The notes beneath the pieces are model-generated. The model was not told the origin of the DNA. It did not search any database and saw only the letters and a list, made by a program, of their open reading frames with translations. DNA of 64,000 nucleotides from Bacillus subtilis. Lineage in GTDB: Bacteria; Bacillota; Bacilli; Bacillales; Bacillaceae_C. Shown piece after piece: positions 1 through 9,300 of the stretch; the stretch's first letter is position 1; each line of letters opens with the position of its first letter. The position numbers and the translations under genes were made by a program. Where the stretch lies: assembly GCF_008764245.1 (NCBI RefSeq), contig NZ_VTQV01000015.1:1-64000 (forward strand), given 5' to 3'.

Positions 1-391
1 ATTTTTGTGCAACCTTCTAACATTTTGGTTGCAATTCTCTTAACTTTTATTTTGCACTAAACACCAAAGGAACATTCAATCAATACTTGCATTATATGAG
101 GGTAGTGGGAGGAGTTTTTTACAGTATGGGGAGCCATGATGACAAAAGGAAAAATCATGGTCTAAAGAATTAATGAAGATGGGTAGAAATAGTGATTATG
201 GGTGCAGTGTCAGTAGATAATTTGAAAATATTGTTGAATCGTATAGTTGAATACCTAGATTACCGCCTATTTAGCTGTTTCTTGCCTTTTGGGTGTCACT
301 CCGATTATTTCATTCACATATGATAAGGTGACAATCAAAAATACCCATCCCCGCGGTTTAAAGCTGGCGAAGGCAAGGAGGGTTATAATAG
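1..391. other. Gene-free region upstream of gerE
   Basis: I see no convincing coding frame. The recognisable content is the sigma-K-type promoter near 298-325 and the gerE ribosome binding site at 375-381. In B. subtilis the sdh operon lies upstream of gerE, but no sdh coding sequence is visible here. Confidence 0.5.
298..325 (+). promoter_or_regulatory. Putative sigma-K promoter of gerE
   Basis: An AC dinucleotide at 298-299 is followed after 17 bases by CATATGATA (317-325). This fits the sigma-K consensus AC-N16/17-CATANNNTA exactly. It ends 66 bases before the gerE start. B. subtilis gerE is transcribed by sigma-K RNA polymerase in the late mother cell, so position and consensus agree. 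Confidence 0.65.
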
Positions 392-616
392 TTGAAGGAG
401 AATGAGTTCACACATAAACCATTGCTAACAAAAAGAGAAAGAGAAGTTTTCGAGCTGCTCGTCCAAGATAAGACAACAAGAGAAATTGCACAAGAATTAT
501 TTATTAGCGAAAAAACAGTTCGAAATCATATATCCAACGCCATGCAAAAATTGGGTGTAAAAGGTCGATCCCAAGCTGTCGTGGAACTTCTGCGCATGGG
601 GGAATTAAAGTTATAA
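392..616 (+). CDS. gerE: Spore germination/coat transcription factor GerE
   Basis: A 74-residue protein, the same length as B. subtilis GerE, consisting almost only of a LuxR-type helix-turn-helix (about residues 10-70). The hallmark segments are LTKREREVF, TTREIAQEL and SEKTVRNH. GerE is the last mother-cell regulator of sporulation; it activates or represses sigma-K-dependent coat genes. The start is TTG at 392, supported by AAGGAGG (375-381) ten bases upstream. In B. subtilis the gene is followed by ysmA-ysmB-racE; here about 29 kb of accessory DNA separates it from ysmB. No receiver domain is attached, as expected for GerE. Confidence 0.95.
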   Translation: MKENEFTHKPLLTKREREVFELLVQDKTTREIAQELFISEKTVRNHISNAMQKLGVKGRSQAVVELLRMGELKL

Positions 617-780
617 AGTGAAACTTTTATCAGAGAAGTTTCCCCCCTTCAAGTAAAATTTAGGGGGAATTCGTTGTCACTACGCGGCGCCAAAGATATA
701 TTTTCTCTGCTCTGTAAGCTTGGACAACTAAGCTTTATGGGCAGTTACTTTTTTCATTCTATATGGTTTTTAGGTTGGAA

Positions 781-793
781 ACAGACTGTCTGT
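781..793. promoter_or_regulatory. Perfect palindrome ACAGACTGTCTGT, possible operator
   Basis: ACAGAC-T-GTCTGT is a perfect 6-1-6 inverted repeat about 20 bases before a terminator hairpin. It resembles operators of TetR-family repressors, but no TetR gene lies nearby, so the role is speculative. Confidence 0.25.
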
Positions 794-813
794 TATAGTT
801 GAGTAAAGCACAT

Positions 814-846
814 CCGGCTATCCATTTTTTGGGAGCCGGCTTTTTT
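814..846 (+). terminator. Rho-independent terminator
   Basis: The stem CCGGCT (814-819) / AGCCGG (834-839) is followed by C and a T6 run (841-846). It could end gerE readthrough or a small untranslated transcript from the 650-810 region. Confidence 0.6.
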
Positions 847-1083
847 CCTCATAGGACCATTCTTATAAGGTTGGAAAGATTGCGATGAACCGGGTAATCG
901 ATTTGCCAAGACCTCGTCAAAGAACGCTGCCTTTTCCATTTATATAGAGATAATTCTGGATCGTATTTGTAAAAGAAAAATAAAGGTACACTTTATCTTG
1001 TTGTTGAAAATGCCACAACATCCACTCATTAAAATAGAACAAATTATTTTGAGAATATACCGGCGTAGTGGATACGTCTGCTT

Positions 1084-1356
1084 TTAGCTTTTTACACCAT
1101 ATAAAATACATCCAACACCTACAAAAATCCAGATAATTTTCGATAAGGAAATTTGACCTGTTAAACCGACTAGCCCTACTGTTGTCGCGATAATGAATAC
1201 AATCGGACCAACTAAAACAAGCGAACTATTAATAATGAGAGCTTTTTGTACGTCATTAAATCGAAGCATAAGATAGGCCGCGAATATATCAATACTTCCC
1301 GACAATACTCTTAATAGTGCCATTATAATAATCGTTCTTTCTAAGAAAATAAACAT
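1084..1356 (-). CDS. YqhV-family (DUF2619) small membrane protein
   Basis: A 90-residue protein with about three hydrophobic segments. The run ALLRVLSG, then LMLRFNDVQKALIINS and a glycine-rich last helix, follow the pattern of B. subtilis YqhV (DUF2619), whose function is unknown. The start at 1356 has GGGAGGA about six bases upstream on the minus strand. In B. subtilis yqhV sits next to the spoIIIA operon; this copy is in an accessory region and may be a paralogue. Membrane location is inferred from hydrophobicity. Confidence 0.7.
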   Translation of the reverse strand: MFIFLERTIIIMALLRVLSGSIDIFAAYLMLRFNDVQKALIINSSLVLVGPIVFIIATTVGLVGLTGQISLSKIIWIFVGVGCILYGVKS

Positions 1357-1510
1357 TTTTTCCTCCCACTAAATGTTCTAATCCATTATATGCATTTAGA
1401 ACAAAGTTAAGGACAAGTCAATTCATTTTTTGTATAATTAACTTTTTTCTTTTTGAACATCCTCTTTTATGACATTTGAGTGGAGAAGAGCTACTAGAAC
1501 ACATTTGAAA

Positions 1511-1553
1511 GTAAAAACGTCTTTGGCTTAAAAATTAGTCAAAGACGTTTTTT
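1511..1553 (-). terminator. Terminator of the pentapeptide-repeat gene
   Basis: A perfect 13-bp stem, AAAAACGTCTTTG (1513-1525) against its complement (1540-1552). Read on the minus strand it ends in a T run and begins three bases after the stop codon at 1556. Confidence 0.85.
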
Positions 1554-1555
1554 AC

Positions 1556-2203
1556 TTACTCATATTTAACTTTTAAGCCAAATACCTCAATTAAGTCAAC
1601 CGCTTGTTCAGGTGAAATAATAGCACCGCGCAGGTCATTTTCTTCCGCATGAATAAAGGTGAAGTCACATTGGCTAAGATCAATATTGCTTAGAGACGTT
1701 CCCGTAAACTGAACATCTTCAATAACAGAGTTAGTGAAATCTAAAAATGTCATGTTTGCATCAATAAAATTAGCTCCTTTTAATAAACACTGATCAAAAC
1801 GAACATCTTGAAATTCAGCTAGATTGAACAAGGAGTAGGGAGCTTGACATTGATAAAATACAACATCATTAAATGTAGCCTGATCAAAATCAACGCCAAC
1901 CAATTTGCAATGGACAAACTCAACACGTGTAAAGCGTGCCATACTCAAATTTAGATTCGTAAGGTCGCAATTTTCAAACACAACATCAATCCATGTGGAA
2001 GAGGGAAGTTGGATATCTTCGAAGACCACTCCCTTGATACGCATTTCTTGAAAGCGAACATGCTCAGCATAAACAGAATTTGGAAAGTTTTTAAATTCTA
2101 CTAGCTCATAAGTAGAACGATCGTCGACCTTATCAATTGTTAAGACATCTAAGTCTTGAGGTAAATCTGGTGATTGTATTTTTCTCATTCTAACTTTCTT
2201 CAA
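1556..2203 (-). CDS. Pentapeptide-repeat protein
   Basis: A protein of about 215 residues dominated by pentapeptide repeats of the A(D/N)LXX type. Examples are FENCDLTNLNLS, FVHCKLVGVDFD, FDQCLLKGANFID and FTNSVIEDVQF, spread over about residues 60-200. Such proteins fold as right-handed quadrilateral beta-helices; some bind gyrase, most have no known role. No signal peptide or membrane segment is visible, so it is probably cytoplasmic. The longest frame begins with GTG at 2212, but AAAGGGTG lies six bases before the TTG at 2203, which I prefer; an ATG at 2188 is also possible. It appears monocistronic, with its own terminator. Confidence 0.75.
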   Translation of the reverse strand: MKKVRMRKIQSPDLPQDLDVLTIDKVDDRSTYELVEFKNFPNSVYAEHVRFQEMRIKGVVFEDIQLPSSTWIDVVFENCDLTNLNLSMARFTRVEFVHCKLVGVDFDQATFNDVVFYQCQAPYSLFNLAEFQDVRFDQCLLKGANFIDANMTFLDFTNSVIEDVQFTGTSLSNIDLSQCDFTFIHAEENDLRGAIISPEQAVDLIEVFGLKVKYE

Positions 2204-2310
2204 TGACAGCACCCTTTTTTGGTTTATTGTCTCACTTCATTTTTATGTTAATTGAAATATAGCAGAGCTGAAAACCATTTCTACATAATTGAGAGATTAA
2301 GTATAGAGGT

Positions 2311-2347
2311 AAAAAACCCGGTCTCAAAGTTGGAAGACCGGGTTTTT
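2311..2347 (-). terminator. Terminator of the TRAP transporter operon
   Basis: A 13-bp perfect stem, AAAAACCCGGTCT (2312-2324) / AGACCGGGTTTTT (2335-2347), with A and T flanks on both sides. It begins about ten bases after the stop of the solute-binding protein gene (minus strand) and could act in both directions. Confidence 0.9.
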
Positions 2348-2356
2348 ACTAGGCAC

Positions 2357-3364
2357 TTATTCGCTTAATAGACCTTGTTCTTCATAGTATTTTTTAGCTC
2401 CGTCATGCAATGGAATCCCAGCAAGGTCAGTGACAGCTTCTTCTACATTCATTTGTTTTACAATGGAATGGGTATCCTCTAGATCACTTAAATTTTCCCA
2501 GAACGTTTTGGTCATCTCATAGATCATCTCATCATCGACTGATGCATCAGCCATAAGCATCATTTTAATCGCAAGCGTATCTACATCCTCTTCCTGATCA
2601 TCATACGCATCAGCAGGGATCGTCATTTCCGTGTACCATGGATATTCTTCCATTAATTGTTTACGAACTTCCTCTTCGATTCCGATTAGCTGTCCACCAG
2701 CTGTGGAAATCATTTCTGTTACACCTGCTGTGGGCAAACCCGCTTGAATCAATGCACCATCAATTTGCTTATTTCTCATTAAGTCAATCGCTTCAGTAAA
2801 ACCAACATAGTTTTCTTTAATATCATCAGGATAAGCAATTCCATAGGCTGGTAAAATGATGCTTGATTCGACTTCAGGTGTACTGCCGACTGAGCCAGGG
2901 GCGAATCTTTTTCCTTTCAAATCTGCAACAGAATCGATTCCCGCGCCTTTTCTAACAACAATTTGGTTTGGATTTAAATAAAGTCCTGCAACAATGCGAA
3001 CATCGTCATATTTGCGATCTTTAAAACCTCTTTCACCATTATAGGCTTCCCAGATAATCCCAGCTGTGGCAAAAGAAATTTGCGCTTCACCTTCCTTCAT
3101 AAGGTTTAAATTCTCTACTCCGCCTTTAGAGGCTTGAGCATTGACACGTAATCCGTCTACATTGTTATTCCAGAGATTCGCCATCGCAGAGCCTAACGGA
3201 TAAATTGTCCCTGTTGTAGAAGCAGTAGGGAAATTCAAGTTTACTTGCTTTCCAGATTTATTGCTGCCATTTTTTCCTTCTCCATTATTATTTCCACAAG
3301 CACTAAGCAACATTAAAAGTGTAATTAGTCCGACCATCCAAAGGCCACGCCATTGTTTATTCAT
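2357..3364 (-). CDS. TAXI-family TRAP transporter solute-binding lipoprotein
   Basis: A 335-residue lipoprotein: a hydrophobic N-terminus ends in the lipobox LLSAC (Cys23), followed by a low-complexity N/G/K linker. The mature part starts with TASTTGTIYPLGSAMANL, then NAQASKGGVENL and the ADLKGKRFAPGSVGS segment, all typical of the TAXI (TRAP-associated extracytoplasmic immunogenic) family. TAXI proteins capture small organic acids such as glutamate or C4 compounds outside the membrane and hand them to a fused TRAP permease. The gene follows the permease gene after 36 bases, so they are one operon. The best upstream Shine-Dalgarno (GAGGAG) is unusually far from the ATG. The substrate is not predictable here. 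Confidence 0.9.
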   Translation of the reverse strand: MNKQWRGLWMVGLITLLMLLSACGNNNGEGKNGSNKSGKQVNLNFPTASTTGTIYPLGSAMANLWNNNVDGLRVNAQASKGGVENLNLMKEGEAQISFATAGIIWEAYNGERGFKDRKYDDVRIVAGLYLNPNQIVVRKGAGIDSVADLKGKRFAPGSVGSTPEVESSIILPAYGIAYPDDIKENYVGFTEAIDLMRNKQIDGALIQAGLPTAGVTEMISTAGGQLIGIEEEVRKQLMEEYPWYTEMTIPADAYDDQEEDVDTLAIKMMLMADASVDDEMIYEMTKTFWENLSDLEDTHSIVKQMNVEEAVTDLAGIPLHDGAKKYYEEQGLLSE

Positions 3365-3400
3365 GGTATGATTTTAATTCTCCTCTATATGAAAAAATTT

Positions 3401-5347
3401 TTATTTATTCGCAACTTGTTTCTGTTCAGTTGCCATTGTTCTCTTTTGTAAAAATTGCCAGATACAAACGATGACTAATAAAGTAATCCCGATAACGTCT
3501 GTTAAATGTTCTGGTGAAATCATGAGTAAACCGATGGCGACAAACAAAATTCTTTGCAATAAATTGGCTTTTCCCAAAAACCATCCTTGCAAACCACCAG
3601 CTAATGAGACGACACCAATACTAGCTGTTATTGCGGGTATAATACTAGCTGTGTAATCACTTCCGCCCAATAATAATGCTGGTTCGTAAATAAAGAAAAA
3701 CGGTAAAATAAAGCCTGTAATCCCTAATTTTACAGCGGTCATGGAGACTTGATTTTGATTCGTATTCGCAAGACCTGCCGCTACATAGGAAGCTAGCGCA
3801 ACAGGAGGGGTAATATTTGATAAACAGGCATAAATTAAAACGAACATATGGGCAGCAAGAGGTGTGATACCAAGTTCGATAAGAACTGGAGTCCCTACGG
3901 TTGCCACGATCACATAGGCTGCAACCCCTGGTACACCCATTCCTAAAATAATACTCATTATCATCACTAGCAAAGCGGCAATAAAGATACTTTCATTTGT
4001 ATAGTTCATCACACTATAGCCGAAATTTAATCCAAGCCCAGTTAATGAAACCGTACCGATAATGACTCCAATAACAGCACATGCAACCGCAACACCAATC
4101 GCTCCCTTTGCTCCTTCGGCTAGCGCAGCTAAAATATCTTTTAAACCCATCCTTGTTTCTTTACGAAACCAACTAGCGATAACGCAGGCTACAATTGAAT
4201 ATACCGCGGCAAATAAAGGTGTATACCCCATAAACATAAGGGCTAACAAAACAATGAGAGGGAGGGATAAATGACCTTGTTTTTTAATCACTTCCCAAGC
4301 TTTAGGAATATTTTCTTTAGAAATCCCTTTTAGCCCTAATCGTTTTGCTTCAAAATGAACGACCATGATTAATGCAAGATAATATAGGAAAGCAGGGATA
4401 ATCGCTGCAACCATGACAATGGTATAAGATACTCCTAAATATTCGGCCATGACGAACCCAGCAGCTCCCATAATAGGAGGAGCAAATTGGCCACCAGTTG
4501 AGGCAACAGCTTCAACTGCAGCTGCAAAACGGGCTTTATAGCCATTTTTTTTCATTAACGGTATGGTTAATGTGCCCGTTGTGGCTACATTGGCAATTGC
4601 ACTGCCATTAATCATGCCCATTAAAGCACTCGCAATGACAGCGACTTTTGCAGGTCCGCCTGGTGATCGACCTGCGATCGTTAGGGATAGATCATTAATA
4701 AATTGGCTAAACCCACTTCGGCTTAAAAAAGCTCCAAATAAAATAAATAAAAAGACAAATGTGGCCGAGACACCGATGGCTATTCCGAAAATGCCTTCAC
4801 TACCCCAAAAAAGATAATCAATGATTCTTTTAACAGTAAACCCACTATGTCCGAACATCCCTGGAATAAAGGGACCGAGAAAATTATACAGAAGAAAAAT
4901 CAGGGCTAATATAGCTAAATTCCCAACAACTCTTCTAGCAGCTTCAAATACAAGTAAAATACCAATTGCGCCGAATATGTAATCAGGTGTCAATAAAAAG
5001 CCGCCACGAAGAACAATAGTTTTGTAGTTTAGTAATAGATAACCAATCGAAATAATGGATAATAGGATACAAATAACATCTACAACGGATGGATAGCGGA
5101 TATTCCGATTACTTTTCTTTGAAATCGGGTACAAAAGAAAAGTCATGATTAAAAGAAACAATAAATGCCAGCTTCTTAATGTGATGGCATCAAAAATACC
5201 GGAACCGGCAGAAAATAATTGAAACAATGACCAAATGATCGCAATTCCCGTCACTATTTTTGCTGTTTCTCCAACATAATTTCTAATTCTTGATTCACTA
5301 TCTACCTTTTCGATTAATTCTTGTGATGTGTCAGCTTGATTTACCAC
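3401..5347 (-). CDS. TRAP transporter fused permease (DctQM type, TAXI-linked)
   Basis: A 648-residue, very hydrophobic protein with about 16-18 membrane segments. An N-terminal DctQ-like four-helix part is fused to a DctM-like large permease, the arrangement of TAXI TRAP systems. Family marks include GMINGSAIANVATTGTLTIPLMKK, shown in pieces, and GGQFAPPIMGAAGFVMAEYLG-like sequence in the centre. It should import an organic acid with sodium or proton symport. The open frame extends to 5494, but a GTG at 5347 has GGAGAG six bases upstream on the minus strand and removes an atypical N-terminal extension, so I place the start there. A sigma-A promoter lies at 5406-5434. The binding protein is the second gene. 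Confidence 0.9.
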   Translation of the reverse strand: MVNQADTSQELIEKVDSESRIRNYVGETAKIVTGIAIIWSLFQLFSAGSGIFDAITLRSWHLLFLLIMTFLLYPISKKSNRNIRYPSVVDVICILLSIISIGYLLLNYKTIVLRGGFLLTPDYIFGAIGILLVFEAARRVVGNLAILALIFLLYNFLGPFIPGMFGHSGFTVKRIIDYLFWGSEGIFGIAIGVSATFVFLFILFGAFLSRSGFSQFINDLSLTIAGRSPGGPAKVAVIASALMGMINGSAIANVATTGTLTIPLMKKNGYKARFAAAVEAVASTGGQFAPPIMGAAGFVMAEYLGVSYTIVMVAAIIPAFLYYLALIMVVHFEAKRLGLKGISKENIPKAWEVIKKQGHLSLPLIVLLALMFMGYTPLFAAVYSIVACVIASWFRKETRMGLKDILAALAEGAKGAIGVAVACAVIGVIIGTVSLTGLGLNFGYSVMNYTNESIFIAALLVMIMSIILGMGVPGVAAYVIVATVGTPVLIELGITPLAAHMFVLIYACLSNITPPVALASYVAAGLANTNQNQVSMTAVKLGITGFILPFFFIYEPALLLGGSDYTASIIPAITASIGVVSLAGGLQGWFLGKANLLQRILFVAIGLLMISPEHLTDVIGITLLVIVCIWQFLQKRTMATEQKQVANK

Positions 5348-5691
5348 TAAAAGTCTCTCCGATCTGTTCAATAAAAGTTGAAATTTTAAAACATTATAGA
5401 AAAGTATATTATTATAAGAAAACTCTTCTGTCAATATCGTCAAGTTAAATAAAAAAATAGAAATGAAGCAGATTATATCCGCGTTCCTGTTCATTATTGC
5501 AAGATATACTTTCTACCTTTATCTTATCATGATCCTTCAGTACAAAAAAGCGTAAAAGCGTTAAACCGCAACATAATATTTTAGTTATCGAAGCTTTACA
5601 GAAAAAACAGGAAGTCGAGAATAAATAATACCCGAGCCAATACATAGTATATCTATTTCGGGAAAACCTAAGATGCAAGGAGTGTGAGCAC
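5348..5691. other. Divergent intergenic region between TRAP operon and small acidic-protein gene
   Basis: It carries the minus-strand TRAP promoter and an inverted repeat CCCGA...TCGGG around 5632-5661, just before the small gene on the plus strand. An 82-codon minus-strand frame (5445-5693) has no recognisable family and overlaps the promoter, so I reject it. Confidence 0.45.
5406..5434 (-). promoter_or_regulatory. Sigma-A promoter for the TRAP operon
   Basis: On the minus strand TTGACA (5434-5429) is followed by a 17-base spacer and TAATAT (5411-5406). A start near 5400 would give a leader of about 50 bases before the GTG at 5347. Confidence 0.65.
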
Positions 5692-5847
5692 ATGACAGAG
5701 AAAAAGCAAAAAAAGAATGAGCCTACAGTTGCACCAGGTATGAATGACCATGAAGAATTAGAAGAAAATGCAACAAAGAATGAAGTGGAAAAAGAGGAAT
5801 ATACAAAGGTTACGCATTTATCTTATGATGAAGTTGAACCTAGTTGA
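5692..5847 (+). CDS. Small acidic protein, 51 aa, unknown function
   Basis: ATG at 5692 has AAGGAGTG a few bases upstream and opens a 51-codon frame ending TGA at 5847. The product begins MTEKKQKKNEPTVAPGMNDH and is highly charged: a lysine-rich N-terminus, then a glutamate-rich middle and an acidic tail ending YDEVEPS. It has no hydrophobic segment and no cysteine. I do not recognise a family. The good ribosome binding site and strong compositional bias support real coding. It stands alone between the TRAP operon and the large PHP gene. Confidence 0.55.
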   Translation: MTEKKQKKNEPTVAPGMNDHEELEENATKNEVEKEEYTKVTHLSYDEVEPS

Positions 5848-6060
5848 TTTTTTCTTTACTAGCTGTCCTAAAAAAGTCGTTTTTTCCCTTTTTAAGGGCA
5901 GCTGAAATCCTAATGAAAAGGGATATTTATAAGTAATTATAGGAAAACCATTTGGAGATATTATCAAAACAAATTAGGTCTTTTTACCTATTACTATATC
6001 CCTAATTTCCAACATATTCCAAATATGGACTACCCTTTGTTATGCTTTTATTATAAGATT

Positions 6061-6099
6061 AAATCAATCAACTTGATTTATATAGAGTGAATTGATTTA
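6061..6099. repeat. AAATCAA/TTGATTT inverted and direct repeats, possible operator
   Basis: AAATCAA (6061-6067) is inverted as TTGATTT (6073-6079), and TTGATTTA recurs 20 bases downstream (6093-6100), two helical turns away. The position, 40-80 bases upstream of the cre, suits a regulator binding site, but no regulator gene is adjacent. Confidence 0.3.
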
Positions 6100-6143
6100 A
6101 ATAAATACCAAGTGAGGAGGATAAAGAATCTAGATTGAATTTA

Positions 6144-6157
6144 TGAAAACGCTAACA
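6144..6157 (+). promoter_or_regulatory. Catabolite-responsive element (cre)
   Basis: TGAAAACGCTAACA matches the CcpA cre consensus TGWAANCGNTNWCA at every defined position. It lies about 150 bases before the preferred start of the large PHP/GLUG gene, probably in its leader, where CcpA binding would repress transcription when preferred sugars are present. Confidence 0.65.
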
Positions 6158-6303
6158 GTGCGGATCCGATTATTGAAGAAGGGGAAGAAAGAGTGATCAA
6201 GTTCTACTTTCTGAACATACTCACACAAATAATCAAACAAGAGATTGTTGGGGCTTATTTATTCAAAAAAATGGCAAGTGTAAAAACAAGAGGGGTGAAG
6301 ATA

Positions 6304-9300
6304 ATGGTCAATCATGTACGAAAATGTTTGTGTATTCTAATTATAATTTGCTTTGTGTTTCAGGCAACACCTACATTTGCGAGTGACGAAAGTGAATTTC
6401 AGTCGGAAAATAAACATACACTGGCTCATAAAAAGAAAGATCGGGCGGAATATTTAGGGATGAATTTGTATAAAGGTCATCTCCACACCCACACATCTTT
6501 AAGTGATGGGATTAAATTACCAAATGATGCGTATGATTACGTTAAGAAAAATACAGATATGGATTTTTATGCGGTGACGGAACATGATGTGACGTATGAT
6601 ATCAGTACAGGTAGTGATTATATTGACGACTATAAGCAGTCCTATTCAGATGAATACAAAATATTACATCAGCAATCAGAAGAACATAATCAAAATAATC
6701 AATTTATTACCCTGCCGGGTACAGAGGTCACTTGGTATGATGATGCCGGTCATATTAATTTATTTAATACCGAGTGGTTTCCAAGAACATATGGGAAAGG
6801 AGCAGATGGAACCTGGGGATGGGGCAATCAGAAATATGATTTACCAACTTTTTATGCAAGATTGGCACAAGATCCGGACGCCATTGCCCAATTTAATCAT
6901 CCATCCGCTTCAGGAAAAGGAAACTTCTTTGATTTCAAACATTATAATCCTGATGTTGACAAAAATATGAATCTATTTGAATACAAATACTCCAGTCATT
7001 TTGATACTTTTATTATGGCCCTTGATAAGGGATGGCATATTGCCCCTACATTTGGAGGGGACGAGCATAAGGGGAGTTGGGGGACTGTTCAGCCCAATGT
7101 AACTGGATTATGGACAAAGCAGTTCTCAAGGAAAGGAATTTACGATGCCATGAAGAATCGTCGTACTTTCAGCTCCTTTGATCGGAATTTCGAGCTGGCT
7201 TTTTCAGCTAATAATCAAATAATGGGGTCTATTTTACCTGCGGAAACAAGTGAGGTGAACATTCATATAGAGATGAGAGATCCTGACCCTAAAGACGAAA
7301 TCGATAAAGTGGTAGTGTATAAAAATAAGGGTGAGGTAGTCAAAGAATATAAAAATATCAACGCAACGGAATTTAGCCGGAAAGATACATTTTCGAGTGA
7401 AAAGGGTGATTATTTTCTAGTTCGCGCGTTTCAAAAGGATGGCGATGAAGCAATCACAGCACCAATATGGATAGGGGATCAGACACGTGGTACTGATTCT
7501 TCACCAGAAATTAAGATCACTGGAAATATTCCCAATAAAGTGAAATTGGGAGATACTGTATCGGTTCCCAGAGCTTCTGCAATGGATGATAGTGGAGAAA
7601 CTCCAAATGTCGAAGTAGATGTATTCGACGCAAAAGGGATAGTCGATGTGCAGGATCAGCGATTTAAAATAAAGGAATATGGTGAATATTTCATTCGTTA
7701 TTCAGCAACAGATTCGAAGGGAAACACGCGTGTAGAATTAAAAAGAATAGTAGTCGATAATCACAAATTAGATGCAGAAAAACTATTAAATGAATTTCAA
7801 CCAACCGTTCATGTCGGTGAAAATCAGGACAAAATTAGGCTGAACTTAGTAACGGATAATGTATTAGAGAAATCTTATGTACAATTTCAGCCAAAAACAG
7901 ATCATACAAGTAAAAAGTGGAATAAAGCAAAAATGACAAAAACAGATGTTTCTCATTTTCAAGTTGCATATGGAGATACATTTGAAGAAAGTAATTATCG
8001 AGTATTAGCTGCTCATGAGGCTACTTTATCCGGTTTGCAAAAGGAAACTGTCTATAAATATCGATATGGCTTCGGCCCCAATGGACCCTGGAGTAAAGAG
8101 TATGAATTTAAAACAGCAGATTCAAAAGAAACGATCATGTATATCATGGGAGACCTCGATATACAAAACCAAGGATCAAAGGATTACCAAACATTCAATC
8201 AAATGTTTGAAGTTTTAAAAGGGAAAAATTCAGAGGGACAACTTCTTATACAAACTGGGAACTTTGTTGAAAACGGTGGTAATATATCAGCTTGGAATGA
8301 TTTATTCAAGTATGTATATAAAGATATAAATATCCCAATCGCAAATGTTGTTGGGGAGCAAGAACGATTTTCAGATAGGAAATTAGGGGCTTTTTCTGGT
8401 TTTTTAAACTTCCCAAAAAACGGAGAAGGTAGCTATAAGGAAACGAATTATTCATTTGATAATGGGGAAGCCCATATAGCTGTGTTACATTCACTCCTTC
8501 AGCTGGATGAGCAACTTGAATGGCTTGAAAAAGATATGCGTGCAACAGATAAAAAATGGAAGATCGTGATTGGGCATTATCCGTATTTTGGTGGGCATTT
8601 TAGTGATGAACCTGGAATGGATATAAATAGAATCAAAGTTTCTAAGAAATTTCAACAATTGGGGATTAGTCTTTATTTAGGTGGACAGGATCGTATCTAT
8701 AAGCGAACAACGATTAGGGATGGAGTAAAAGATACATCTGAACAGGCCATGAATTTAGGGACCACCTTTGTTGCTGTCGGGTCAGCTGGTTCCAGCTTTT
8801 ATGATAATAAAGAATTTGACTGGGATCATATTGTTTACGATGACAATCTGCAAACAGGAATAGTGCTCGAGGCTGATCAAGATTCCCTTCATCTAAAAGC
8901 TTATAATGTCAAAGGAGAAGAAATTGATCAATTTACTATCAAGCAACCTCGGGATTACATTGATTTAACAAGTTTTGAAGTAGAGGATGAGATATTTAAA
9001 GGAATTGGCTTGTTAAATTATCCAGGTACCAGTGAAATGGTTGTGGTGGAAGGTGAAAAATATGACTATTCGGGTCAAGAGCTATTAGAAACACAAGTAA
9101 AAGAGATAAAGCTTGAGCATTTAGGGAGAGAACAACTGATTCTTTTTGACAAACCTATTCTTTTTGAGGATCAGCATACATTGAAGGTAACAGTCTATGA
9201 TAAAGAAGGGAATCCGCTCATCCCTACAAAAATTGTCAAAGAAGGTATGATGGGTGATGGATCAAAAGAGAACCCGTATAAAATTCAATCCGTAACAGGC

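Larger units (their letters stand above)
617..1083. other. Non-coding stretch after gerE
   Basis: No convincing gene. It contains a short inverted repeat directly after gerE (GAAACTT/AAGTTTC), a perfect 13-bp palindrome at 781-793, and a terminator-like hairpin at 814-846. A 64-codon minus-strand frame (917-1111) overlaps the YqhV-like gene and lacks family features, so I do not call it. Confidence 0.5.
5848..6303. other. Intergenic region upstream of the PHP/GLUG gene
   Basis: This region holds short repeats (AAATCAA at 6061, TTGATTT at 6073 and 6093) and a perfect cre at 6144-6157. An in-frame upstream ATG-like extension from 6193 to the preferred start at 6304 encodes no signal peptide and is probably leader. 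Confidence 0.5.

Noticed and set aside
917-1111. 64-codon minus-strand frame overlapping the YqhV-like gene
   Set aside because: No family features, poor ribosome site and 28-base overlap with a better-supported gene.
5445-5693. 82-codon minus-strand frame before the TRAP permease
   Set aside because: It overlaps the TRAP promoter and the start of the small plus-strand gene, and its translation has no recognisable pattern.
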